Assembly (NCBI GenBank): GCA_017798145.1
Contig: CP059069.1
Coordinates: forward strand, 1,349,226-1,413,225
DNA length: 64,000 nt
From: Akkermansiaceae bacterium
GTDB taxonomy: Bacteria > Verrucomicrobiota > Verrucomicrobiia > Verrucomicrobiales > Akkermansiaceae
Direction: 5' to 3'
Part shown: in pieces, positions 1 to 7,427 of the stretch
Position numbering within the stretch: position 1 is the stretch's first letter
Layout of the letters: the number at the start of each line of letters is the position of its first letter
Program-made: the position numbers and the translations under genes
Notes under the pieces: generated by a model
The model's database searches: none
Told to the model about the DNA's origin: nothing
The model's input: the letters and a program-made list of their open reading frames with translations, nothing else

Positions 1-413
1 ACATCCAGGGAAACGGCGTTGGCTCTCTCAAAGCCGGGAAAGGTCAGCCAAATCTGGAAGGACATCCATGCAACCAGCGCAACCAGTCCGCCTCCGAAGA
101 GCTTCACCCGTTGCCAGGCATCGGCGAGATCATCGCTCGCCCAGCGCGCCCTGACCTCCCGGACCGATTCCTCAAGGCATGCGATTTCCTCAGGTACGCG
201 GCAGCGGGCGGACTCAGGAGTCCAGACCAGGTCGACCGCACTGTCCTTGTCCTCACGGATGGTATTGGAAAGCGCTTCGGAAGTCTCGCACTCATGCCTG
301 CGCCCCTTGCGGTCCACCCAGCCATACCCCTCACCCGCTTCGGGAAACGCCTCTTCGCGCGCCCAGACCGGCTGATCCAATTCCTCGTTGCCGTCCAGTT
401 CGTCCGCGTTCAC
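1..413 (-). CDS. Hypothetical single-pass membrane protein, 3' end beyond the window edge
   Basis: The minus strand is open from a GTG at 413 to the left edge, giving about 137 codons with no stop and ordinary composition for this genome. I do not recognise the family. Residues 1-105 are acidic and soluble, with a short basic stretch around GYGWVDRKGRRHE (about 30-41). Residues about 106-124 (GGGLVALVAWMSFQIWL) form one membrane segment, and the frame continues past it. It begins 18 bases after the secG stop on the same strand, so it is probably co-transcribed with secG. The start is uncertain: a TTG at 422 is also in frame and neither has a clear Shine-Dalgarno site. The C-terminus is not visible. 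Confidence 0.6.
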   Translation of the reverse strand, partial: MNADELDGNEELDQPVWAREEAFPEAGEGYGWVDRKGRRHECETSEALSNTIREDKDSAVDLVWTPESARCRVPEEIACLEESVREVRARWASDDLADAWQRVKLFGGGLVALVAWMSFQIWLTFPGFERANAVSLD

Positions 414-431
414 ACCTTGCAAGCGGCAAGC

Positions 432-992
432 TTACTCAGGTTTGTCCGCGTTGTTTCCCTCTGTTGCCGGTGCATCAGGAGCGGGAACCGGAACGTCCTC
501 GGCCGGTGCAGGCGCATCTTCGGGCGGTGCAGGCGCATCTTCGGCCGGTGCAGGCGCATCTTCGGCCGGTGCAGGCGCTTCCTCGGCCGGTGCAGGCGCT
601 TCCTCGGCGGGAAGCTCCTCAACGAGAGATTTCGGCACTTCGGGAACTTGCTCCTCTGGCTGTGCCGGCTCAGCGGCTTTCGCCTCGGCCACCGCATCCT
701 TGGGATCCTCCAACAGGGATTTCTGCTTGGACTGCTTGCCGATGAGGATCGCGAGAGTCAGGGCGAGGATAAAAAACAGCGAGCCGAGGTAAACCGTGCC
801 GCGCTGCAGCACGTTGGTCGTGCGGGCACCGAAGACCTGATCCGTCACGCCACCGCCGAACGCCGCGCCGAGGCCTTCCTGCTTCGGGCGCTGCATGAGG
901 ATGAGGAGCGCCATGAGCAGGCAGACGATGACGAAGACAACCAGCAGGAGGTTGATGCTAATGTTGAGCCAGTTGATGTCAGCGAAAATCAT
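432..992 (-). CDS. secG: Preprotein translocase subunit SecG with a long repetitive Pro/Ala/Glu tail
   Basis: SecG is the small accessory subunit of the SecYEG channel that exports unfolded proteins across the inner membrane. The first 85 residues are typical: one membrane segment at about 11-33, the conserved loop QRPKQEGLGAAFGGG (34-48), and a second segment at about 67-84. SecG is usually 70-130 residues; this one has 186. The extra length is an acidic proline-rich tail containing six 7-residue repeats of the type AE(E/D)APAP (residues 129-170). The gene follows the DUF5069-like gene by 57 bases and precedes the partial membrane-protein gene, so the three probably share a transcript. The family call rests on the N-terminal half; the role of the tail is unknown. 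Confidence 0.9.
   Translation of the reverse strand: MIFADINWLNISINLLLVVFVIVCLLMALLILMQRPKQEGLGAAFGGGVTDQVFGARTTNVLQRGTVYLGSLFFILALTLAILIGKQSKQKSLLEDPKDAVAEAKAAEPAQPEEQVPEVPKSLVEELPAEEAPAPAEEAPAPAEDAPAPAEDAPAPPEDAPAPAEDVPVPAPDAPATEGNNADKPE
483..608 (-). repeat. Six 21-bp tandem repeats inside secG
   Basis: Six in-frame 21-base units encode AEEAPAP, AEEAPAP, AEDAPAP, AEDAPAP, PEDAPAP and AEDVPVP. Neighbouring units are almost identical at the DNA level while the last two have drifted. This is the pattern of slippage-type expansion in a low-constraint tail. Confidence 0.85.
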
Positions 993-1049
993 GGGCGGCG
1001 GAATATGGGTATCAGCCCCCGCCTTGTAAAGCAGGGACTTTCCGGTTTT

Positions 1050-1559
1050 TCAAAGCGATCGGATCCAGGCGGCGACCTTTGCGTCCTCGCCCCCCGAAGC
1101 CCATACGTGGCGGAGGAAATCCGCCGGGGCGATGCCGCCGTTGCGGGCGAGGAAATTCCTGTCCCCGCCGCAGCAGAACATCGTATCCGGATCCAGCTCG
1201 CCGCGCAGCTTGGCACGGGCTTTCACGAGAATGCGCGGCAGGTAGGCGATCCCCTCGAACTCATCGCCGCGCGCCGGCAGCTCGTCCCTGGAGATCTCCT
1301 TGCCGCTCCTCTCGCCCTTCTGCTCCACCAGGAAGTAATCCCTTCGCACCGCCGCAACCAGCAGCGCCGTGCTCACGGAGGGCTCCCCGCCATCCACAAA
1401 ATCCTCGATGAAATCGAAAAACTCACGTTTCCGATACCCGATGCCTTCGAGGAAATCCAGCTCCCCCTGCGTGTAGCCCGTTTCATAATCAAATTCGCCC
1501 TTCCGGTAGGCTTCCGCGCAGCGTTCGAAGGTGGCAATGAATGTATCGTTCCAGTTCAT
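1050..1559 (-). CDS. DUF5069-like protein
   Basis: This is a 169-residue soluble protein with no signal peptide or membrane segment. The C-terminal half resembles the uncharacterised DUF5069 family: a YLPRILVKARAKLRGELDPD stretch (about 106-125), then a Gly/Asp-rich FCCGGDRNFLARNGG segment, then an acidic ADFLRHVWASGGEDAKVAAWIRS end. The family assignment is from memory of this pattern and is moderate. I chose the ATG at 1559 because an upstream extension would run deep into folP on the other strand. Its 5' end faces folP divergently, and it is followed after 57 bases by secG. No catalytic motif can be named. Confidence 0.6.
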   Translation of the reverse strand: MNWNDTFIATFERCAEAYRKGEFDYETGYTQGELDFLEGIGYRKREFFDFIEDFVDGGEPSVSTALLVAAVRRDYFLVEQKGERSGKEISRDELPARGDEFEGIAYLPRILVKARAKLRGELDPDTMFCCGGDRNFLARNGGIAPADFLRHVWASGGEDAKVAAWIRSL

Positions 1560-1647
1560 GCGCGGAACATGGAAGCCCCTCGCCACAAATGCCAACGCTT
1601 TTTTCCACTTACCCATCGCCGTTTTGCACCTAGTCTCCGGCAGCAAG

Positions 1648-2478
1648 ATGATCTGGAAAACCAAGCGCCGCAACCTCGACCTCGGCACCCGTGCACAGGT
1701 CATGGGCATCCTCAACACCACCCCGGACTCCTTTTCGGACGGCGGGAAGTTCGACGCGCCCTCCGCCGCCCTCAAGCATGCCCGAAAAATGATTTCCGAA
1801 GGCACCGCCATCATCGACATCGGCGGCGAGTCCACCCGACCCGGCGCTCTCCCCGTTTCCGCCGATGAGGAAATCCGCCGCACCATCCCCGTCATCCGTG
1901 CAATCCGCGCGGAATGGGACGGACTGATCTCCATCGACACCACAAAAGCCGCCGTCGCAGGCGAAGCCCTCGCCGCCGGTGCGGACATCATCAACGATGT
2001 CTCCGGCCTCACCGCCGATCCCGGAATGGCCGCCATCTGCGCCCCCACGGGCTGCGGCATTGTCGTGATGCACATGCAGGGCACCCCCGCCGACATGCAG
2101 GACTCCCCAAGCTACTCCGACGTCGTGGGAGAAGTCCGCTCGTTTTTCCAGGAACGCCTCGAAACACTCACCGCGCTTGGCATAGACCCCGCCCGCCTCT
2201 GTTTTGATCCCGGCATCGGTTTCGGAAAAACCCTGGAACACAACCTCGCCCTGATTCGCGCACTCCCCACCCTCGCGCCCTTGGGCCGCCCGCTTCTATT
2301 GGGAATCTCCCGCAAATCATTCCTTTCGAAAATCACCGCTGCCAGCGAACCGTCGGAACGCGATGCGCCGACCTGTGCCATCACCGCCCTCGCACGCCGC
2401 CAGGGGATCATGCTGCACCGTGTCCATGATGTGAAAGCCAATCTCGCCGCCCTCCATGTCGCGGAAGCGATCGAATGA
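1648..2478 (+). CDS. folP: Dihydropteroate synthase
   Basis: FolP condenses p-aminobenzoate with 6-hydroxymethyl-dihydropterin pyrophosphate to give dihydropteroate in folate synthesis; it is the sulfonamide target. From the ATG at 1648 the protein is 276 residues, the normal length. Family landmarks appear in order: GILNTTPDSFSDGG (about 19-32), IDIGGESTRPGA, SIDTTKAAVA, INDVSGL, MHMQGTPADMQ, FDPGIGFGKTLEHN and LLLGISRKSFL. It ends with the HDV signature close to the C-terminus (RVHDVKANLAA). A longer in-frame start at 1531 would add 39 residues with no family counterpart and overlap the divergent gene, so I rejected it. No other folate genes lie nearby. Confidence 0.95.
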   Translation: MIWKTKRRNLDLGTRAQVMGILNTTPDSFSDGGKFDAPSAALKHARKMISEGTAIIDIGGESTRPGALPVSADEEIRRTIPVIRAIRAEWDGLISIDTTKAAVAGEALAAGADIINDVSGLTADPGMAAICAPTGCGIVVMHMQGTPADMQDSPSYSDVVGEVRSFFQERLETLTALGIDPARLCFDPGIGFGKTLEHNLALIRALPTLAPLGRPLLLGISRKSFLSKITAASEPSERDAPTCAITALARRQGIMLHRVHDVKANLAALHVAEAIE

Positions 2479-2543
2479 TGGGGAGCCGTCCCTCGTGTTC
2501 TTTCAGCCTTTGACTTTCCACCCCGCCCGGCTAGACAAGCGGT

Positions 2544-2876
2544 ATGGAAGATCCGCGCGAACACGGCACCCAGCCCCTTGATGCCCTCATGGAAACATGG
2601 GCGCTGACCAACCACGATCTCGTCGAGGCATCCCCCGAGCAACTCAACCACAAGCAGGTCCAGAAAGCCCGCAAAGGACGCCAACTCACCCTCGCCATGA
2701 TGCAGAAGGTCTGCCGCGCCCTCAACATCAGCATCTGGAACCGCCTCAACAAGGGGCAGAAGGAAACCTACTTCGAATACATGCACCGCCACCTCTTCAA
2801 CTACGCGAAGAACCACGAGCCGGACTTCGTGGATCCGAACGTGGATCTGTTCCCCAGGAGGGGCTCACCCGAATGA
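2544..2876 (+). CDS. Small protein with an HTH-like segment
   Basis: This 110-residue cytoplasmic protein is mostly helical and highly charged. Residues about 25-65 (from LVEASPEQLNHKQVQKARKG to MMQKVCRALNI) read like a degenerate helix-turn-helix of the XRE/Cro type: two helices, a basic ARKGRQLT turn, and a third helix ending in CRALN. The C-terminal third contains NYAKNHEPDFVDPNVDLF. It starts 65 bases after folP and may be transcribed with it. The product could bind DNA, but no DNA-contact residues can be assigned and I do not recognise a named family. Confidence 0.6.
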   Translation: MEDPREHGTQPLDALMETWALTNHDLVEASPEQLNHKQVQKARKGRQLTLAMMQKVCRALNISIWNRLNKGQKETYFEYMHRHLFNYAKNHEPDFVDPNVDLFPRRGSPE

Positions 2877-3271
2877 CGGTCTCTCCGTCCATCCCAGGAC
2901 TGCTGCCACACAAGCCGCCGACAGGTGAACCGCCTGCCTCGGTTTGCCCGCTGTTTTCCCAAACACCCGGAGCAACTCCGTTTCCCATATGGATTCTCTC
3001 TTGTTTGTCTGGCAAATAGTGGTTGGGTTACGGCGCGGATAAGCCTGGCGGCAGCTTTCCAAGCACTCTTCCTTGCTTGTTCGGCACATGATCCCGGCGA
3101 GTGTTTTCATCCGGGTGTCATTCCATTTGGCGCAATGCGCGGAGCAACAGACTTCGGCTCCAGAAAACAAGCCCATACGTTTCCCAACCCATGTCCTTGG
3201 GCTGCTTTTCCTGTCCGCAGGACTCTTCAACCCTCGGGGCAAACGGACTTGCGAAGGCGAATCCAATTTTC
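2877..3271. other. 395-bp stretch without an assignable gene
   Basis: This stretch lies between the small HTH-like gene (plus strand) and the 3' end of menD (minus strand). Its GC content is visibly lower than its surroundings. Several frames are open by chance on both strands, but none has a start signal, codon bias or recognisable motif. A short perfect hairpin, CGGAG-CAA-CTCCG, lies at 2968-2980. I found no tRNA, tmRNA or RNase P RNA signature. Confidence 0.5.
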
Positions 3272-4813
3272 CTATGCGGAAAAGCCCTTCGTCTGCCCCG
3301 CATCGGGGATGATTTCCAGCAGCACAGCCTTCCCATCGCTGCCCGCGCCGTCGAATTCGTCCGCGCGGGTCACTCGCAAATGGTCCATGCCCCATGCCTT
3401 GGCGATGGCGCTGAAATCCACAGGTGTCTCCGCTGCCATCCAGGCCTTGGCTTTTTCACCCATGACTGAAAGCCTCGGCACGCGGCCGAAGATCTGTCCG
3501 CCGCCGTTGTTGATCACGGCCATGACGCGGCCTTTCGTCACCACCTGGCCGAGCATTTTCAGGCCTGCGAGATCATAGAGCGCGGTGAGGTCGCCGAAGA
3601 TGCCCCACGCGTTTGCCTCGTGCGCGCTGGCACCGAGCCATGAGCTGATCTGTCCGTCGATGCCGTTGGCTCCCCGGTTCGCGCGCACTGTGCGGACAGG
3701 CTTCTCCCACTGCGCGCAGGTGTTCCACTCGCGGATCGGCAGGCTGTTGCCGAGATAGACGCTTCCGGCGATCGATGCGTAAACGGAAAGCGTCCTCATC
3801 CAGCCCTGCTCGCTGTCGGGAAATGCCTCGATCGCCTCCTCAATGCGCTCGCCCCTGCCTTCCGCTCCTTCCAAATATTCCGCCCTGTCGCCGATCTCCT
3901 CCATCTCGCCCATCGCGGGCAAAATCCTTTCCAATGATCCACGGACGACCTCGGACTCGCGCCCCAGGCCGCGCAGGCCGTTCCTGCAAACCGACCATAC
4001 CGAAACCTTGGGCATGTCCTCCAGATCGCGCCAGAACCTACCGCTTGGCACCCCGCCCAGGCGCAGGACTTTCGATGGGGGGGCGGCTTTGAGCACCTCG
4101 TCCGGGGAGATCACGGCGAGATGTTGGAGCGCCTCGCGAAGCCCGCTCGTCGCCTCCGCCACCACGGGTGCGGCGAGATCCTCGCAGAAATGGAAAACCT
4201 CTTCCTGCTCCGCCGGTTCCAGATCACCGATCATCACGACCAGACCGCCCATCGTCCGCTCCCGTATCCACCTCGCGAGACCGCCGACGTTCGGTTTCCC
4301 GAAATCCACGGTGAACCCCCCGACATCAAGGCCCCCGAAATCCGTTTCCACTATCGTGAAACCCTCCTCCAGGGCCACATTCAGATGCAGCGGCCGCTTT
4401 CCATCCCAGTTTTCCAAGTCATCCGTCGCATAGGTGGAGAAAATCCCAACCTGCTCGATGGCTTGCGGCGCTCCGCTTTCCCGAAAGCCTGCGGGTCGAT
4501 CCGCGGTCACCAGCACCAGCGGCCTCGCCTGATAAAACGCCTCGACCACAGCCGGCAAAAGTTCCGCCACCGCCGTGCCGCTTGTCACCACCACCGCGCA
4601 GGGTTTCCCCGTCGCCATGGTCCTGCCCAAGGAGAAGAACCCGGCCGACCGCTCCTCGAAATGGCTCCAGACCTTGACCTTCCCGGCCTCCTCCATGTTC
4701 GAAAGCACCTCCAGCAGCACCGCATTGCGCGCGCCGCCGCAAACCACGAACTCCCCCACCCCGGCTTTCACCGCTCTTTCCAGAATCCCAACAGCCGTTT
4801 CCCACGAACCCAT
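3272..4813 (-). CDS. menD: 2-succinyl-5-enolpyruvyl-6-hydroxy-3-cyclohexene-1-carboxylate synthase (MenD)
   Basis: MenD is the thiamine-diphosphate enzyme that joins 2-oxoglutarate to isochorismate, committing chorismate to menaquinone. The 513-residue protein keeps the key patterns. The N-terminal TPP-binding domain has CGGARNA (substrate side) and SHFEERSAGFFSLG (about 50-63), where MenD carries its catalytic Glu. TSGTAVAELLPAVVEAFY and LVLVTADRP follow. The C-terminal half has the hallmark NRGANGIDGQISSWLG loop. It is a little shorter than the usual 550-580 residues, mostly in the middle domain. No other men genes are in the window. It lies 96 bases downstream of the MFS gene on the same strand. 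Confidence 0.9.
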   Translation of the reverse strand: MGSWETAVGILERAVKAGVGEFVVCGGARNAVLLEVLSNMEEAGKVKVWSHFEERSAGFFSLGRTMATGKPCAVVVTSGTAVAELLPAVVEAFYQARPLVLVTADRPAGFRESGAPQAIEQVGIFSTYATDDLENWDGKRPLHLNVALEEGFTIVETDFGGLDVGGFTVDFGKPNVGGLARWIRERTMGGLVVMIGDLEPAEQEEVFHFCEDLAAPVVAEATSGLREALQHLAVISPDEVLKAAPPSKVLRLGGVPSGRFWRDLEDMPKVSVWSVCRNGLRGLGRESEVVRGSLERILPAMGEMEEIGDRAEYLEGAEGRGERIEEAIEAFPDSEQGWMRTLSVYASIAGSVYLGNSLPIREWNTCAQWEKPVRTVRANRGANGIDGQISSWLGASAHEANAWGIFGDLTALYDLAGLKMLGQVVTKGRVMAVINNGGGQIFGRVPRLSVMGEKAKAWMAAETPVDFSAIAKAWGMDHLRVTRADEFDGAGSDGKAVLLEIIPDAGQTKGFSA

Positions 4814-4883
4814 GCACAGGTTATTAACCGCCCCGCTTGGCCGACACCAGCCTGCCGTAAGGGTTTTTCAGCAAGGAAACGGG

Positions 4884-4928
4884 TTGTTCACACGCCGTCC
4901 ACATGTTGTTCACAGGCGCTTATCCACA
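4884..4928 (+). promoter_or_regulatory. Cluster of three DnaA-box-like 9-mers in the menD leader
   Basis: Three sites in the same orientation lie within 45 bp: TTGTTCACA at 4884-4892, TTGTTCACA at 4906-4914, and the perfect consensus TTATCCACA at 4920-4928. The last one overlaps the final codons of the MFS gene. The sites are directly upstream of menD. They could bind DnaA as a regulatory or titration site. No AT-rich unwinding element or dnaA/dnaN gene is near, so an origin is not supported. Confidence 0.45.
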
Positions 4929-6082
4929 GGTTTCGGGCGGATCACAATGAGCCATGCCGCCGCGAGCCCTGCGATCCCGCATGACACCCAGAGCAATCCC
5001 GGGCTCATTCCGTATAGCCAAAGCCCGGCCATGGGGCCGACACCGGCGGCGATGTTCCAGCTGAAGGCGCTGAATCCCATGTAGCGGCCTCGCATCTCGT
5101 CGGGCGCGAGGTTCGCCACGTAGCTGCTGGCCACGGGGGAGGAAACCATCTCCCCGACGGTCAGCACGACCATGGCGAGGACGAGCATGGCGGCACCGGA
5201 GCCAAGCGCGAGGAGTGCGAGGCCGCAACCCATGAGCGCATAACCTGCGGCCATGAGTTTCTGGGCATCGTGGCGGCGGGTCCAGTTGGTCAGGGGGAGC
5301 TCGAAAAGCACGATCAGCAGGCCGTTGAGGCCGAGGAGGAAACCGTATGCTTTCTCATCGAGGCCTGAGCCCTCGGTGACTTGCAGGCCTAGCGAGCTTC
5401 CGGTTTGCCAGAAAATGCAGGCCATCAGAAACGATGCACAGACCGAGCGCAGAAAAGGCGCATCCCTTGCTATCACGGGAATCGCCGCACTCCAGCCGGC
5501 GTTCGAGACGGCCTTTTTGCCTATCCCCCGCTGGAGGCCGAAAAGGATGATGAGCGCGAGGATGACCGTCGTTGCCGCATCCGCGACAAAGAGCCAGAGG
5601 AAGGACGTCGCCGCGACCAGCCCGGCGGTCATCATGCCGAGGGCGGTGGCAAGGTTGATGACGAGACGCTGCACCGCGAAGGCTCGGACGCGGAGTTCCT
5701 TTCCGATCAGATCCGCCGTCAGCGAACTGCTGGCCGGGTAGTAAAGGCTGGTCATCAGCCCGGAGAGGAAGGCTCCGGCGACGAATTCCGGCATGGATTT
5801 CGCGAAGGCGAGGAGCATCATTGTGGCGGCCGCGCCGAAGGTGGAAATGAGCAGGGTCGGCTTCCGGCCTATGCTGTCAGCAAGGTAGCCGCCAAGGATG
5901 GATGCGAAAAACCCACCCGCGCCATACGCCGCCAGCGCATAGCCGGTGACCTTCGGCTCAAACCCGAGCTGCCGCAGGTAGATCGCCAGGAAAGGGATGA
6001 CGAAGTGGCCGAAGCGGTTGATGAAAGACCCCGCCATGAGCAGGTAGAAAGGCCGTGGCAAAAGCCGCAGGTCGGCGATCAT
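4910..6082 (-). CDS. MFS transporter, drug/sugar exporter-like
   Basis: This is a roughly 390-residue polytopic protein of the major facilitator superfamily with about 11-12 membrane segments. The loop between segments 2 and 3 has the signature GGYLADSIGRKPTLL. The first segment (FYLLMAGSFINRFGHFVIPFLAIYL) resembles exporters of the YdeD/Bmr kind. The two halves are joined by LFGLQRGIGKKAV around the middle. Substrate cannot be deduced. I place the start at the ATG at 6082, which leaves a short cytoplasmic leader; a GTG at 6121 would add 13 residues. It is followed by menD on the same strand and preceded by the eRF1-like gene, about 120 bases upstream of the GTG. Confidence 0.85.
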   Translation of the reverse strand: MIADLRLLPRPFYLLMAGSFINRFGHFVIPFLAIYLRQLGFEPKVTGYALAAYGAGGFFASILGGYLADSIGRKPTLLISTFGAAATMMLLAFAKSMPEFVAGAFLSGLMTSLYYPASSSLTADLIGKELRVRAFAVQRLVINLATALGMMTAGLVAATSFLWLFVADAATTVILALIILFGLQRGIGKKAVSNAGWSAAIPVIARDAPFLRSVCASFLMACIFWQTGSSLGLQVTEGSGLDEKAYGFLLGLNGLLIVLFELPLTNWTRRHDAQKLMAAGYALMGCGLALLALGSGAAMLVLAMVVLTVGEMVSSPVASSYVANLAPDEMRGRYMGFSAFSWNIAAGVGPMAGLWLYGMSPGLLWVSCGIAGLAAAWLIVIRPKPVDKRL

Positions 6083-6242
6083 GCCGCGCTGCGGATCTGC
6101 TGGCCCGGATGCTACGCTCACGCGCTACATTTGCCCCGGACTGCCATCCGGGAGCAACTCGAAAGGGCGGCGGGATTGATCCCGCTCGCGGACTCCTGCG
6201 GGAAGGCATCCGGATCATTTGTGAAATCATGTCCCGCGCGCT

Positions 6243-7301
6243 TCAGACTGCATTGAGGAGGGCTGAACCGCTATCGGGCATGAGGTACCTGAGCAAGCAT
6301 CCGACGCCCCCGTTTTGCGCCAGCGTCTCGCTGTTGCGCACCGTTTCCACGGGGATGTCCTGTTTCATGGCAAGATGCACGAGCCTTTCGCGATCCGATG
6401 TAGGGAGATCCGAGGAAATGACCAGCTGATCCGCCTGATGGCTTTCGATCGCCCGCAGGGTCGGACCATAGCCGAGCACCGCCAGACCGCCGGAAAGAAC
6501 CGCCGATTCGAGGCGGCGCACGGTATCGTGGCTTTCCATGTTCTCCTGCTGGAGGAAAACGGAGACCGACTGCTGGACGACATGGTTGATGGCGCAGTCC
6601 GTTACGCCACCATGGATTTCCCCGGCGATGCGCGACTGGAGATGTTTGGGAAGCTGCTCGCGGAGGCGGTTTATGAAGCGCGGCTCGCCGGCGAGCACCA
6701 GGGCGTTGTGCCCGCGCTTCGCCATCAGGCTCTCGATGACTGCCACTTTCTCCTTCACGAAACGGCCATCCCTTTCCCTGCGGTGGTTCTGGTAATGCTC
6801 TCGCGTCCATTCCCGGCCCAGGCGCTCGCGCAGCTCGGGGCGCTCCGCGAGGAGGGCTTCGGAGGCATCGCCGAGATTGATTTCATAGACCCGTGCGCTC
6901 TCCGAGGAAGAGACCACGAGCACGAAGCGGTGGAACCGGTCTTTCGCCTCCACGAGCGGAAAAATCACAGGTACGGTGCGGGCGTGGAATTGCGGCTCAA
7001 GCGGCACCTTGAGGACAAGCGGCAGCACCATGGGAGTCTCCCCCCAGCGGCAGAAAATGGCGGCACTCATCCCGCCGGAGACCATCTCAAGCGCTGCCGA
7101 GACCTCCTCTAGCGCATCGTCGAAATCGCGGAGCTGGGTTCCGCGGAAACAATGCCGGACATGCGCGGCCCAGGCATTGAGGCGGATGCGGTTCTCCTGC
7201 CGCGGGAGGCCGGCATCGAAATAGGCGCTGATGACCGGGGACTCCGTCTCGGGCAGCGTGGCAAGGGCGATGAGGTGCTTTTTCAGTGATAGTTGGTTCA
7301 T
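6243..7301 (-). CDS. Bacterial eRF1-like (baeRF/Vms1-type) protein
   Basis: This 352-residue soluble protein has the three-part layout of the bacterial archaeo-eukaryotic release-factor-like family. An N-terminal domain (PVISAYFDAGLP, about 22-33) is followed by a central RNase H-like Vms1/eRF1 domain (FVLVVSSSESARVYEINLGD, about 125-144, then REHYQNHRRERDGRFVKEKV). The C-terminal domain is L7Ae/Pelota-like (AVLGYGPTLRAI and DQLVISSDL). eRF1 and Vms1 act on peptidyl-tRNA at ribosomes; the job of the bacterial relatives is largely unproven. I see no canonical GGQ tripeptide; the basic RRERDGRF stretch sits where the loop would be. It is transcribed with or just after the SecD-like lipoprotein gene. 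Confidence 0.7.
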   Translation of the reverse strand: MNQLSLKKHLIALATLPETESPVISAYFDAGLPRQENRIRLNAWAAHVRHCFRGTQLRDFDDALEEVSAALEMVSGGMSAAIFCRWGETPMVLPLVLKVPLEPQFHARTVPVIFPLVEAKDRFHRFVLVVSSSESARVYEINLGDASEALLAERPELRERLGREWTREHYQNHRRERDGRFVKEKVAVIESLMAKRGHNALVLAGEPRFINRLREQLPKHLQSRIAGEIHGGVTDCAINHVVQQSVSVFLQQENMESHDTVRRLESAVLSGGLAVLGYGPTLRAIESHQADQLVISSDLPTSDRERLVHLAMKQDIPVETVRNSETLAQNGGVGCLLRYLMPDSGSALLNAV

Positions 7302-7427
7302 TTCTGCAGCGCCCTCCGGGGTTTCCCCGATGCACGGGTGCCGGTGAGCATGACAAGATACATCGCACGGATCATACGCAAATGAAATCGTGAATTATTT
7401 TTCATGCTTTTACCCACCAGCGGGGCG

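Noticed and set aside
111..1868. Very long plus-strand open frame (585 codons) across secG and the DUF5069-like gene
   Set aside because: It is antisense to two better-supported minus-strand genes, has an arginine-rich shadow composition and shows no domain.
2968..2980. CGGAG-CAA-CTCCG hairpin as a terminator
   Set aside because: The stem is only 5 bp, only three T residues follow, and it lies 90 bases after the nearest plus-strand gene.
2877..3271. RNase P RNA, tmRNA or 6S RNA in the gene-free gap
   Set aside because: The conserved core sequences of these RNAs are not present on either strand.
2865..3395. Minus-strand frame with several cysteines in the 2877-3271 gap
   Set aside because: It overlaps the menD 3' end in another frame, has no ribosome site and no recognisable pattern.
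4814..4930. Replication origin at the DnaA-box cluster
   Set aside because: There is no AT-rich unwinding region, no dnaA, dnaN or rpmH nearby, and only three boxes.
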